From: Betaproteobacteria bacterium
GTDB taxonomy: Bacteria; Pseudomonadota; Gammaproteobacteria; Burkholderiales; SG8-41
Assembly: GCA_900299145.1 (NCBI GenBank)
Contig: OMIN01000111.1
Location: 1 to 64,000, forward strand
Direction: 5' to 3'
Length of the DNA stretch: 64,000 nt
Of the stretch, positions 39,017 through 48,845 are shown piece after piece. Position 1 is the first letter of the stretch. Each line of letters opens with the position of its first letter. The notes below the pieces were generated by a model, which was not told where the DNA came from, made no database searches, and was given only the letters and a program-made list of their open reading frames with translations. Position numbers and translations under genes: made by a program.

Positions 39017-40015
39017 ATGCGCAAGAAGTTGAAAGTGATTTCGAAGGCGTGGGCCCGTTCCTTGATGGCGGGTGCGTGGATGCTGGCTGCAGGCACGGTG
39101 GCGGCGCAGCAACTGAACTACCCGGCGCGGCCGATCCGCTTTATCGTGTCGTATCCACCCGGCGGCAGTACCGATCCGATGGCGCGGCTGGTGGCGAACA
39201 AGCTCACGGAGCGCTGGCCGCACACGGTGGTGGTCGATAATCGTCCGGGCGGCAATACCATTATCGGCACGGAACTGGTGGCCAAGGCGCCACCGGATGG
39301 GCACACCATTTTGCTCGCGTCCTCAGCGTTTCTGAGCACGCCAAGTTTGTTTCCCAAGCTGCCGTATAACACGCTGCGCGATTTTACCGGCGTGGCCACC
39401 ATCGCCACCTCGCGCTTTGTGCTGGTGGTGACGCCCGCCATGCCGGTAAACAACCTGCAGGATTTTATCGCCTATGCCAAATCCAGGCCGGGGCAGCTGA
39501 GTTTTGCCTCGTCTGGCATCGGCGCCAACACTCACTTGTCCGCCGAACAGTTCAACCTGATGGTGGGCACGAAAATGAACCACATTCCGTATAAGGGCTC
39601 GGGCGTACTGGTGACAGACTTGATCAGTGGGCGGGTGGATCTGTCGTTTCAGGTGCCGATCACGGTGATCAGCTACATCACCAGCGGCCGGATGAAGCCG
39701 CTGGCGATTTCAGGCAATGGCCGTGCACCGGCGCTGCGCGACATTCCGACATTTACCGAAGCGGGGCTGCCAAATTTTCGCGCCGACGGCTGGTTCGGCA
39801 TCGTCGCGCCTTCGGGCACGCCCAGATTCGCGATCGAGAAACTGTCGAAGGAAGTCGCGGCTATATTGCAACTGCCGGAGTCGCGCGACTATCTGATCAA
39901 GCAGGCGTCGGAACCGCTGGTATCAACACCGGAACAGGTTAATGCGCTGATCAGGGAGGACATTGCGCGCTATGCCCAAATTATCAAGGCGGCGAATGTC
40001 CGCGCCGAACAGTGA
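39017..40015 (+). CDS. Bug/TTT-family substrate-binding protein
   Basis: YPARPIRFIVSYPPGGSTDPMARLVANKLTERWPHTVVVDNRPGGNTIIGTE; start at ATG 39017. Confidence 0.92.
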   Translation: MRKKLKVISKAWARSLMAGAWMLAAGTVAAQQLNYPARPIRFIVSYPPGGSTDPMARLVANKLTERWPHTVVVDNRPGGNTIIGTELVAKAPPDGHTILLASSAFLSTPSLFPKLPYNTLRDFTGVATIATSRFVLVVTPAMPVNNLQDFIAYAKSRPGQLSFASSGIGANTHLSAEQFNLMVGTKMNHIPYKGSGVLVTDLISGRVDLSFQVPITVISYITSGRMKPLAISGNGRAPALRDIPTFTEAGLPNFRADGWFGIVAPSGTPRFAIEKLSKEVAAILQLPESRDYLIKQASEPLVSTPEQVNALIREDIARYAQIIKAANVRAEQ

Positions 40016-40018
40016 TTC

Positions 40019-40036
40019 TAACTATTTGATTTTTTT
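40019..40036 (-). repeat. Dispersed AT-rich 18-mer, copy 10 (rc aaaaaaatcaaatagtta)
   Basis: taactatttgattttttt, 4 bp after stop. Confidence 0.78.
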
Positions 40037-40054
40037 GAGTATTCTTGGAAGGCC

Positions 40055-41596
40055 TTATTGGGTGTCCCACGGCTTTTCGGCCACCGCATTGCGCGCGCTG
40101 ATACGGCCGAAGGCAAATGCTTCGCCAATGTTCCCGGTGCCCTGATACAGATAGCTGTAGATTGAACCCATTTCACCGGCGCTATACAAACGTGGAATCG
40201 GCGTGTCGTCGGGCTGCACGATTTGCGCGCGTTCATTGCGGCGCGGACCGCCCTGCGTGTTGAGCATCGAGGGAACCAGTTCAATTGCGTAGTAAGGCCC
40301 CTTGGCGATCGGGAACAGCATTTTGTTGCGGCCGAAATCGGCATCGGCTCCGCTGGCGCAATGCGCATTCCAGCGTTGTACGGTTTTTTCCAGCGTGGCG
40401 GCATCAACGCCGATAGTTTTGGCCAACGCGGCGACACTCTCGCTCTGTTTGATCCAGCCGCGTTTCAGCTCCGCGGTGTTGTCGTCGCTCCAGTCGTAGC
40501 GCTCGATGATGCGGCCCCAGCCGCTCACCGGCTTTTTGTCGTATAGCGGGCCGGCAGTGAACAACGCGTGGTCGAACACCATGTACATGGGGCAGGGTGT
40601 GGGCGCGGGGCCCCAGATGCCGTTGCGCGGAATTTTGCCGTGGCGGGGTTTGAACTTTTCGTCGACAAAGCGCGTGCCGTCGGGGCCGACCACGATCATG
40701 CCGCCTTTCTGGATGTGACTGAAATGCAGCGCAGCCATCGAAAAGGTGGTCTTGTATTCGGGCACTTTCAGCGCCATCGACGGGCCGGCGTAGTTGTTCA
40801 TGTGCCACAGATCGGCGCCCACCGCGAGCGCCATGTTGATGCCATCGCCGGTGTTGTGCGGCGTGCCGTTGGTGTAGCAATACGGCAGCCCCGGCAGATA
40901 GTCACGGATCATTTGCTGATTGTTTTCAAAGCCGCCACAGGTGAGCAGCACGGCCTTCTTCGCCTTGATGTAAAGCGGCTTGCCTTTGTGTTCGGCGCGC
41001 ACGCCGAGAATTTCCTTGGAAATGCCGTTCTGGATCAGCGACACGCCGGGCGTTTCATAGAGAATCTCCACCGGGCGTTTCTTGACGGACGCTTCGTAGA
41101 ACTTCCATGTATTCGAGTAACCGAGCACCGGCCCATCGTGAAACTTGTGCGCACAATCGGCGCCTGGCAGTTCCGGGAACTCGATGCCTTCGGGCTGATG
41201 CTGGTGCTCCTGAGGATCACCACCGATGCTTTTTGCCCAATCGTTGTTACCTTTGACCTCGTTTGCCCACGCACGAACGATGGTTTGCGGCACGGGGAAT
41301 TTGCCGCAAAGCGCGTTGAGGTACGTCGAGGCCTTGTCGACATCGTATATCTGTAAATAGCCCTGGCCCGCGATGCGTGTGTTGCCGCCTTCTTCGCCCT
41401 CAGGCGCTTTTTCCAGCATCAGCACCTTGGCGCCCATGTCGCTGGCAGTGATTGCCGCCGCGGCGCCCGCGCCGCCGAATCCGACAATGACAATCTCCGC
41501 TTCTTTATCCCATTTTTTCGGTAGCCACGGTTCTTGCATGGTCAAATACCTTTCTTTCTCAACACGTTGAACACGGTCGACATTTAGGATCGCCAA
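40055..41596 (-). CDS. FAD-dependent oxidoreductase (fumarate reductase/3-ketosteroid dehydrogenase-like flavoprotein)
   Basis: AEIVIVGFGGAGAAAAITASDMGAKVLMLEKAPEGEEGGNTRIAGQG; LYSAGEMGSIYSYLYQGTGNIGEAFAFGRISARNA. Confidence 0.88.
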   Translation of the reverse strand: MAILNVDRVQRVEKERYLTMQEPWLPKKWDKEAEIVIVGFGGAGAAAAITASDMGAKVLMLEKAPEGEEGGNTRIAGQGYLQIYDVDKASTYLNALCGKFPVPQTIVRAWANEVKGNNDWAKSIGGDPQEHQHQPEGIEFPELPGADCAHKFHDGPVLGYSNTWKFYEASVKKRPVEILYETPGVSLIQNGISKEILGVRAEHKGKPLYIKAKKAVLLTCGGFENNQQMIRDYLPGLPYCYTNGTPHNTGDGINMALAVGADLWHMNNYAGPSMALKVPEYKTTFSMAALHFSHIQKGGMIVVGPDGTRFVDEKFKPRHGKIPRNGIWGPAPTPCPMYMVFDHALFTAGPLYDKKPVSGWGRIIERYDWSDDNTAELKRGWIKQSESVAALAKTIGVDAATLEKTVQRWNAHCASGADADFGRNKMLFPIAKGPYYAIELVPSMLNTQGGPRRNERAQIVQPDDTPIPRLYSAGEMGSIYSYLYQGTGNIGEAFAFGRISARNAVAEKPWDTQ

Positions 41597-41675
41597 TAAC
41601 GAAAATGCCGTGGGCGGCTTGCACCGGCCACGGCAATCGTTCGTGACGCGCGACCATCACAAATACAAAAAAGTA

Positions 41676-41693
41676 AATAAAAACAAATACTTA
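41676..41693 (+). repeat. Dispersed AT-rich 18-mer, copy 11 (aataaaaacaaatactta)
   Basis: Exact consensus. Confidence 0.9.
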
Positions 41694-41737
41694 ATCAATG
41701 CATTCGAACTGAAAAGCTAATGCGGCTGGCGAGCGCG

Positions 41738-42010
41738 TCAAGCCACTTTCCAGATTTCGCCCGCCTTTGCGATGTGCTTGATCGGCGTCACGCTTTCAAC
41801 GCTCCATCCCTTGTTTTTGAGCCATGTCTCGAACTCGGTGACGGTGGGGCCGTGGTACTCCGCGATCATGCGGCCATCACCCAATGCTATAACGGTGGTG
41901 ACGGTGCATTTCGGATCAATGCGCCACTGGGCGGTGTCTTTGTTTTCCTGGGTGAACTTTGCCAGATCGTCCCAGCCCGGTGCTTTTCCTATAGCAATCC
42001 AACGTGCCAT
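41738..42010 (-). CDS. Conserved-looking small hypothetical protein (about 90 aa)
   Basis: MARWIAIGKAPGWDDLAKFTQENKDTAQWRIDPKCTVTTVIALGDGRMIAEYHGPT, embedded in a catabolic operon. Confidence 0.65.
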   Translation of the reverse strand: MARWIAIGKAPGWDDLAKFTQENKDTAQWRIDPKCTVTTVIALGDGRMIAEYHGPTVTEFETWLKNKGWSVESVTPIKHIAKAGEIWKVA

Positions 42011-42027
42011 GCTGTTTCCTCTCTGGC

Positions 42028-42537
42028 TTAGCTGACGAGTTTTTTCGGGGGAACGAACGGATAGGGAATCGGCTTGCCGCCGCGGATGGGCAACACGATG
42101 GTTGCTCTGCCGGGGCAGGACTCTGCGTCGTATTGCAGCCGCATGCCGACGTCGAGATCCAGGAAGCCCAACCCTTCTTCCTCGTACTTCTTGGTCACCG
42201 TCGCCCACACGGTTATGGTGTCACCGGGGACGATCATCGCCCTGTGCTGGAACGTCACCTTCCACGGCCAGCCATCTGGCAGGCACAGGTCTTTCAGGTA
42301 ACGGGGCAGTATGCTCTGCTTCCACGAGCCCTGGCCCAGAATGTTGGGCAGGCCTTCGTGGTAAATGGCGAAGCTTTGATCGTAATGAATGCGGTGCCAG
42401 TTCTCGATCGCCGCACTCCAGCGGAACAAATGCGTCGGCGTCATCGGGCCGATGACGAGCGGCGGAAACTGGTGGCCGACCGCAACGTCGTCCCAGTAGG
42501 TTTGCTTCTTGTCTCGTAACTCTTGTGCAGTGGTCAT
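42028..42537 (-). CDS. MaoC family dehydratase
   Basis: YWDDVAVGHQFPPLVIGPMTPTHLFRWSAAIENWHRIHYD. Confidence 0.82.
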   Translation of the reverse strand: MTTAQELRDKKQTYWDDVAVGHQFPPLVIGPMTPTHLFRWSAAIENWHRIHYDQSFAIYHEGLPNILGQGSWKQSILPRYLKDLCLPDGWPWKVTFQHRAMIVPGDTITVWATVTKKYEEEGLGFLDLDVGMRLQYDAESCPGRATIVLPIRGGKPIPYPFVPPKKLVS

Positions 42538-42546
42538 CTCGTATCC

Positions 42547-43122
42547 TCAGCGCCGAATCTGGGATGCCCGCAATATGCAGAGCAACTCGCCGTTCTGGTT
42601 GGTGTAAAGAGTCTCGGTGGTAACAACCAGCATGCGCGAGCCGTCTTTCTGCACGCGCTCCTTGATGTCGGCGTATTTCGCCTGCGAGAAAATACGGTCA
42701 CCGATCTTGGGATACTGACGCAGCTCGATTTCGTTGCCCGCGTTCAGAATGCGCTTTAACGGTGTCGGCACCAAAGGCAGACTGCCCTTGCCTTCCCCCG
42801 TACGCACGCCGCCGATACCGTCGGAGTTGGGGTTTTCCTTGAATGCGCGCGTCACCGGATCGTCGGCGCCAGGGCGCTGGCGCCGGCCGATATAGGTGCA
42901 ATAAATCGGCGGCGTGATAATGGCTCCGAATTTTGTGCTCTTGGCAAACGCCTCGTCCCAATAGCGGGGATCCGGGTCCATGATGGCCTGCGTGAAAATG
43001 CGCAGCCCCTCACGTTCGATACCCCACTCGAAACTGGCTTCGACTTTCTCGGCGGAAACGCCGATCATCGCCTTGACCTCCGGGGTCAAGGCGCTTTCGG
43101 TTGATGCGGGTGCGTTGCTCAT
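42547..43122 (-). CDS. MaoC family, N-terminal FAS1-type dehydratase domain
   Basis: EWGIEREGLRIFTQAIMDPDPRYWDEAFAKSTKFGAIITPPIYCTYI. Confidence 0.8.
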   Translation of the reverse strand: MSNAPASTESALTPEVKAMIGVSAEKVEASFEWGIEREGLRIFTQAIMDPDPRYWDEAFAKSTKFGAIITPPIYCTYIGRRQRPGADDPVTRAFKENPNSDGIGGVRTGEGKGSLPLVPTPLKRILNAGNEIELRQYPKIGDRIFSQAKYADIKERVQKDGSRMLVVTTETLYTNQNGELLCILRASQIRR

Positions 43123-44351
43123 GCTGCCACTTTCTTGGCGTCGCTCGTGACACCAGCGGCGCGCAGGTCTTCAACTTTCGGGAAAAAGGCTTCGTTCCAG
43201 GGCCAGTTGCCGTTCAGCTCAAACACCGGCAGGCCTTTTTGCATGCGCTCCAGGTACGGGCTGGTAATCGGCTCGGCCCATCGCGAAATGCCGCCTTCGT
43301 AGAGTTTCGGGCCGAGCTTGAAGTGCCGGGCCTGTTCCAGCGTTTCGACGAACGGTGCGTTGGCGTCGAAGAGGCGCGCCTTTTCCATCGGGCGCGGACC
43401 CGCACGCGACACATGACCCCAAGTCTGACGGCCAAGAATGCGCTCTAGCAGCCATACGCACTCGATCAGCTTATCCATGTTGACACCGGTTTCGATGCCC
43501 ATGCCTTCCAGCATGTGCATGAAGTCTTCCGTGGGCATCATGCCGGTGGCCTGGCCGCAACCGCAGTACGGGCAGCCGCCGATGCCGCCGAGCGTGCCTT
43601 CGAGGTGCAGCGTGTCGCGCTCGTCCAGCGTTTTGATTGCGGCGTAGGTGGCGGTGATGGCCATGCCGCGCGCGTTGTGCAGGTGTGCACGGAAGTCGAC
43701 GACATCCGGCCACATTTTTTTCACGCGACTGAAAATCTCTTCGACTTTCGTCGGATGCACCCAGCCCATGGGGTCGCCCACGCTCACTTGCGTGACCTTG
43801 ATGCCAGCGGCGTCCCACAGCTCATGCTGCTTGGTGAGGAACTTCATCGTCAGATCGACCGAGAAGTCGCCGAGGAAGTTGGAGCCGAACGTGGCGTTGG
43901 TGCCGATGCCGGCTTCCGTCGCGCCGCGCGCCTTGGCGTCGGCAATGGTTTTGGTCCAGCCCGCCATTTCCTTCATTTGCGATTTGTTGTAGTTGCGGCG
44001 GGTGAACACGTCGCACTGATGGCAACTGGTGCGCGGCAGGCCCTTGCCCCGTTGCAGCGTGAGCGGCGGTGAAAATTCGCGTGCGCGTTCCATGCCGCGC
44101 TCATTGGGAATCATGGCGAGGTAGTTCACGCCGGGTTGCGGCTTGAAGTTAATCAGCACTTCCTCGATCTTCTTCATTTGCGGCGTGTACTTCGGGCTGA
44201 CGAACGAGCCGACCACAATATTTTTCAGCCCGGTTTCAGAAAGGGCATTAAGCAATTCGACTTTGTCCTCGACGGGTATCGAAGCGCTTTCGATTTGCAT
44301 GCCTTCCCGCATCACTTCTTCGGTAAAGACGATCTTTGGATATCCAGCCAT
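43119..44351 (-). CDS. HMG-CoA lyase-like (HMGL/DRE-TIM) family protein, paralog of 27351-28511
   Basis: EEVMREGMQIESASIPVEDKVELLNALSETGLKNIVVGSFVSPKYTPQM; GGIGGCPYCGCGQATGMMPTEDFMHMLEGMGIETGVN. Confidence 0.85.
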   Translation of the reverse strand: MAGYPKIVFTEEVMREGMQIESASIPVEDKVELLNALSETGLKNIVVGSFVSPKYTPQMKKIEEVLINFKPQPGVNYLAMIPNERGMERAREFSPPLTLQRGKGLPRTSCHQCDVFTRRNYNKSQMKEMAGWTKTIADAKARGATEAGIGTNATFGSNFLGDFSVDLTMKFLTKQHELWDAAGIKVTQVSVGDPMGWVHPTKVEEIFSRVKKMWPDVVDFRAHLHNARGMAITATYAAIKTLDERDTLHLEGTLGGIGGCPYCGCGQATGMMPTEDFMHMLEGMGIETGVNMDKLIECVWLLERILGRQTWGHVSRAGPRPMEKARLFDANAPFVETLEQARHFKLGPKLYEGGISRWAEPITSPYLERMQKGLPVFELNGNWPWNEAFFPKVEDLRAAGVTSDAKKVAA

Positions 44352-44824
44352 GAATGCCTCCTTGGGACGCGGCGTGCGCCGGGTGAATGTGCGACAGAAA
44401 GTACGAAAAAAACGGAACTAAACAATAAGGCGTTGCGAGAGGTTTCGCAGTGATCGAATCGGGGCAAATCGGGAATTTACGTAGTACGGTGTGTACGTTG
44501 TAAATGCTACGAAATTGCCAACCGACGGTTAAATACAATACTTCGCGTAACTGCGAACTTGCAAAGTTAGTCTACTACCAGACGCTTTTCGTTTGCAAGC
44601 GACGCGCCGTCGCCGCATTCCACATAGGGCAACACGGTCCAGCGCGACGGGCAACCTTTTTGTCCCGACCTATGTTATCTTTTGCCCCGACTAAAAATTG
44701 ACTGCGCAGGTCTGTATTACGGACTAAATCGCGCTGCACCATACGATGGGTCGCACCAGACGTTTTAATCAACTGGCCGGGCTCACGTGTGTCATGTAAT
44801 CGAAAAAAGACCACTGTACGAAAC

Positions 44825-46021
44825 ATGCTGCCCGCCACGCTTGACGATCTGAAAGTGCTCGACCTAAGTCAGGGCCTTGCCGGCCCGGTTTGCGCGAAGA
44901 TACTCGCGGATTTCGGCGCCGACGTGGTCAAGGTCGAGCCGCTGAAGGGCGATGCCGCGCGCAACATGGCGCCGTTTTTCGGCAATGCGCCACACCCGGA
45001 AAAAAGCCTCGTGTATTCACTGGCGAACCTCAACAAGCGCGGCGTCAAAGTCAATTTCGAGGACGCCGAGGGGCGCGCTCTGATACGCCAAATGGCGCAA
45101 AAGGCTGACATCATTATCGAGAGCTACAAGCCGGGCTATCTGGCCTCGCTCGGGCTGGATTATGAATCGTTGGCGCGCGACAACCCGCGGCTCATCATGG
45201 TATCGATCACGCCGTTTGGCCAGACCGGGCCATACAAGGATTTCAAAAACGAAGAAATTATCACCTACGCGCTAAGCGGCATCATGAGCATCAGCGGCCT
45301 CGCGGAACGCGAACCGCTCAAGCATGGTGGCATGCAGTCACAGTACGAAGGCGGGCTTGCGGGCGCGGTCGGTACGCTCGCTGCGATACACGCGCGCGAC
45401 ATGCTCGGCGAGGGACAGCAGGTCGATATTTCCCTGCAGGATGTGATTACCTCGACGCTGGTGATTCATCAGCCCATGTACGGCTGGGTTGGCGCGGTGC
45501 AGGGGCGGCGGCGGCCCAGTGGCAGCAATTACGGCCAGGTGCAGGAATGCAAGGACGGTTATTTCATCTGGCAGACGGGTGGTGGCGCCGAGTGGAGCGA
45601 TATCATCGAATTTTTCGGCTCCGAGCAGTTGAAGGAAGAGCGCTTTGCCACCGTCGCCGGGCGCGCGCTGCATGGCATTGATCTTGATCGCATCGTGCTT
45701 GACGCGACCAAGGATCGCACCATGCAGGAGCTGTTCAATACAGCTTCAGAAAAGTACCACATGCTGTTCGGTATTGTGCAGGAGCCGCAGGATTTGGCGC
45801 GTTGTCCACATCTTGAAGCACGCGAATATTTCCAGGAAGTCGACCACCCGGTTATGGGGCGGATCAAGGTGCCGTACCGCTTGTGGAGCATGCCCGACGC
45901 ACCAGCGGTTTATCGACGTTCCGCGCCGCTTCTGGGCCAGCACAACGCCGAAGTGTTCGGTGAAATGCTGGGGCTTGATTCGGACCGCATGTCGGCACTC
46001 GCGGCGAAGGGTGTCATTTAG
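44825..46021 (+). CDS. CaiB/BaiF family CoA-transferase
   Basis: LDDLKVLDLSQGLAGPVCAKILADFGADVVKVEPLKGDAARN. Confidence 0.92.
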   Translation: MLPATLDDLKVLDLSQGLAGPVCAKILADFGADVVKVEPLKGDAARNMAPFFGNAPHPEKSLVYSLANLNKRGVKVNFEDAEGRALIRQMAQKADIIIESYKPGYLASLGLDYESLARDNPRLIMVSITPFGQTGPYKDFKNEEIITYALSGIMSISGLAEREPLKHGGMQSQYEGGLAGAVGTLAAIHARDMLGEGQQVDISLQDVITSTLVIHQPMYGWVGAVQGRRRPSGSNYGQVQECKDGYFIWQTGGGAEWSDIIEFFGSEQLKEERFATVAGRALHGIDLDRIVLDATKDRTMQELFNTASEKYHMLFGIVQEPQDLARCPHLEAREYFQEVDHPVMGRIKVPYRLWSMPDAPAVYRRSAPLLGQHNAEVFGEMLGLDSDRMSALAAKGVI

Positions 46022-46116
46022 AGTTAAAATCGTCCGCAACTATTTGTTCGTCTGTTCATGAAGCATCTTCACTGTTCCTGTCACTCCTCATTGCGCGCCA
46101 TCGCCGCGTCAGTCCC

Positions 46117-47484
46117 ATGATACGTTTGAGTAAAAAGCCGCTTGAAGGTATTCGCGTCATTGACAGCAGCTACGTGTTTGCAGGACCGTATGCGACGGGT
46201 TTGCTGGGTGACCTTGGCGCGGAAGTCATCAAGGTAGAGGGGCCGACACGGCCCGATTTCACGCGTGGCGGAGCGTTCTCCGGTTTATTGCCGGAAAACG
46301 AACCGAAGGACGATCCGTGGAATCGCATGAGCGCGTACAACCTGGTCAATCGTGGCAAGAAGTCGCTGGTCCTCGATTTGACGCGTAAGGAAGGCCGTGA
46401 CGTATTCGTCGATTTGCTCAAAAAGAGCGACGTGCTGGTCGAAAACTTCACGCCGCGCGTGATGCGTGGCTGGGGTCTTGATTATCCGAATCTGAAAAAG
46501 CTCAACCCCGGCATCATCATGGTGTCGAACACCGGCTATGGGCGCGGCGGCCCATATTCGGCGTATCCCGCGCAGGCGACAACGCAGGAAGCGACGCACG
46601 GCCTCGCGGCTGTTACCGGCTATGCGGGCGGCGAGCCTTCCAAGGCCGGGCAATCCTACGTGGATTTTCTCGCGGCATGGACGATTTGCATGGCAGCCAT
46701 GATAGGCCTGCGTTACCGCCGGCGCTTCGGCAGCGGCTTATGGGCCGACATCGGTATGTATCAACTCGGCTGTTACAACGTCAGCGAGTTTGTGATGGAC
46801 AACATCGCCAACGGCGCGAAGGGCGAACGCATCGGCAACCGTCACCGGCAGTATGCACCGCAGGGGACATATCGTTGCGCGGGTAAAGACGCATGGTGCG
46901 CATTGAGTGTGCGTGATGATGACGAATGGCGTGCGCTTGCCGGTGTGATTGGCAAGCCGGAGCTTGCCAGCGACTCTCGTTACGCCACCGAGGCCGCGCG
47001 GCGCACGAACCACGATGCCATCGATGCCCTGATTACGCAGTGGACGTCGAATCTTTCCAAGATCGAAGCCATGGAGCGCCTGCAGCAAGCGGGCGTGCCA
47101 GCGGGAGCCGTGCTCGACGGTCGCGATCTTCACTTCAATCCGCAGTTGAAAGAACGCGGCTTGATCGAAAAAGTGGCTTTTCCGCCGGAGCGGGACATGG
47201 GGCCGGCGCGTCCGCTAATCGGCCGGCCATGGAATTTCAGCAAAATTCCGCTGTCGATCAAGGGGCCTGCGCCGGCTTACGGGCAGCACAATGCCGAAGT
47301 TCTACGCGATGTATTGGGGTATGATGAAGCGCGCATTGCGGCGCTGCGTGCGGAAAAATTGGTGGTCGACGGCAAACCCGTCAAGCCGCGCGAATTTCCG
47401 ATGATGAGCATGGACAAGCGCGTTGAAATCGGCAGGCTGGCTTATTGGGAGCCAGACTATAGGGAGAAGCTGGGCATTTTGTAG
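46117..47484 (+). CDS. CaiB/BaiF family CoA-transferase
   Basis: PLEGIRVIDSSYVFAGPYATGLLGDLGAEVIKVEGPTRPD. Confidence 0.92.
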   Translation: MIRLSKKPLEGIRVIDSSYVFAGPYATGLLGDLGAEVIKVEGPTRPDFTRGGAFSGLLPENEPKDDPWNRMSAYNLVNRGKKSLVLDLTRKEGRDVFVDLLKKSDVLVENFTPRVMRGWGLDYPNLKKLNPGIIMVSNTGYGRGGPYSAYPAQATTQEATHGLAAVTGYAGGEPSKAGQSYVDFLAAWTICMAAMIGLRYRRRFGSGLWADIGMYQLGCYNVSEFVMDNIANGAKGERIGNRHRQYAPQGTYRCAGKDAWCALSVRDDDEWRALAGVIGKPELASDSRYATEAARRTNHDAIDALITQWTSNLSKIEAMERLQQAGVPAGAVLDGRDLHFNPQLKERGLIEKVAFPPERDMGPARPLIGRPWNFSKIPLSIKGPAPAYGQHNAEVLRDVLGYDEARIAALRAEKLVVDGKPVKPREFPMMSMDKRVEIGRLAYWEPDYREKLGIL

Positions 47485-47519
47485 CAACGCCCCGCCATGC
47501 GCCCGGATATCTAAAACTC

Positions 47520-47537
47520 AATAAAAACAAATACTTA
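47520..47537 (+). repeat. Dispersed AT-rich 18-mer, copy 12 (aataaaaacaaatactta)
   Basis: Exact consensus, 36 bp after stop. Confidence 0.9.
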
Positions 47538-47597
47538 TACAGGAATTATTTTTGAACCCGTAGCGGTATCGCGGCAGCACTTACGAAAGGAACAGCC

Positions 47598-48845
47598 ATG
47601 GATTTCGCATACACCGCCGAGCAGGAAAAGTTAAGGGAAGAGGTTCGCGGTTTTATCAAAGCCAACGTCACGCCTGAACTGTTGCACGAGGCTGACGCCG
47701 AGGCGTCGACCACGCCCGATCGTCCTCGCGGCATGAGCCCGAAGGCCGCCGCGCTTTACAAGAAAATTTATGATCGCGGCTGGCTCGGCATAACCTATCC
47801 GAAAGAGTATGGCGGCCAAGGTGGTGACCGCCTGACGCAATACATCGTGGAAGAGGAATTTACGCGTGCCGGCATCAATATTTCGCTCGGCGGCAGCGGC
47901 GCGCCGGCGATCATGGCGGCTGGCACGGAAGAACAGAAGAAGTATTACATCCCCGGCCTGATTAAACGCGAAATTACTTTCGCGTTGGGTTTCACCGAGC
48001 CGCACGCGGGTGCAGATCTGGCCAACCTGCGCTGCAGCGCGGTCGAGGATGGCGACTATTACGTGATTAATGGCCAAAAGATGTATACCAGCGCGGCGCA
48101 CTTTGCCACGCACATTTATCTGATGGCGCGCACCGACCGTAATGCGCCCAAGCACGAAGGCATTTCGATTTTTCTGTTCCCGATGGACACGCCGGGCATC
48201 ACGGTGCGGCCGCTGTGGACGATTCAGAATAATCCGACGGCGCCCGTCGGCACGACCTACGGCAACTCGCGCACCAACGAGACGTTCTTCGACAATGTGC
48301 GCATTCACAAGTCCTGCCTTTTGGGCGAGAAAAACAAGGGTTGGCGCGTGGGGTCGATGGGTTTGAACCTCGATCGCGTCGGCGCGTCGCGTTATCTCAT
48401 TTCCGTGCGCCGCGACGAAGACATCGTGAATTTCGTCAAGAGCAACAACTTCGATGGCTTCGAGCCGGGCAAGAGCCCTGCAATCCGCGACAAGATCGCG
48501 GAAATGTGGATCGAGGCGCAAGTGTGCCGCCTGATGACCATGCGCAGCATGTCGATCGTCGAGCGCGGCGGCAAGTTTACCTACGAAGGTTCGGCGGAGA
48601 AGGTTTGGGCGCCGGAGCATGGCGTGCGCGTGACCGAGGCCATTACGCAAATGTTGGGACCGTATGCGACCCTGTTGCGTACATCCAAGCATGCGCTGAT
48701 GGACGGCGTGTTCGGCCACAACGTGATGGGCTCGTTCCAGTCGGGTATCAATCACGGCAGTGTTCAGGTAATGCGGGATCAAGTGGCGCGGCGCGGCCTT
48801 GAGCTGCCGTCGTCACGCCGGTCGAAAACAGGGGAGGCCAAGTAA
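47598..48845 (+). CDS. Acyl-CoA dehydrogenase
   Basis: GLIKREITFALGFTEPHAGADLANLRCSAVEDGDYYVINGQKMYTSAA. Confidence 0.92.
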   Translation: MDFAYTAEQEKLREEVRGFIKANVTPELLHEADAEASTTPDRPRGMSPKAAALYKKIYDRGWLGITYPKEYGGQGGDRLTQYIVEEEFTRAGINISLGGSGAPAIMAAGTEEQKKYYIPGLIKREITFALGFTEPHAGADLANLRCSAVEDGDYYVINGQKMYTSAAHFATHIYLMARTDRNAPKHEGISIFLFPMDTPGITVRPLWTIQNNPTAPVGTTYGNSRTNETFFDNVRIHKSCLLGEKNKGWRVGSMGLNLDRVGASRYLISVRRDEDIVNFVKSNNFDGFEPGKSPAIRDKIAEMWIEAQVCRLMTMRSMSIVERGGKFTYEGSAEKVWAPEHGVRVTEAITQMLGPYATLLRTSKHALMDGVFGHNVMGSFQSGINHGSVQVMRDQVARRGLELPSSRRSKTGEAK

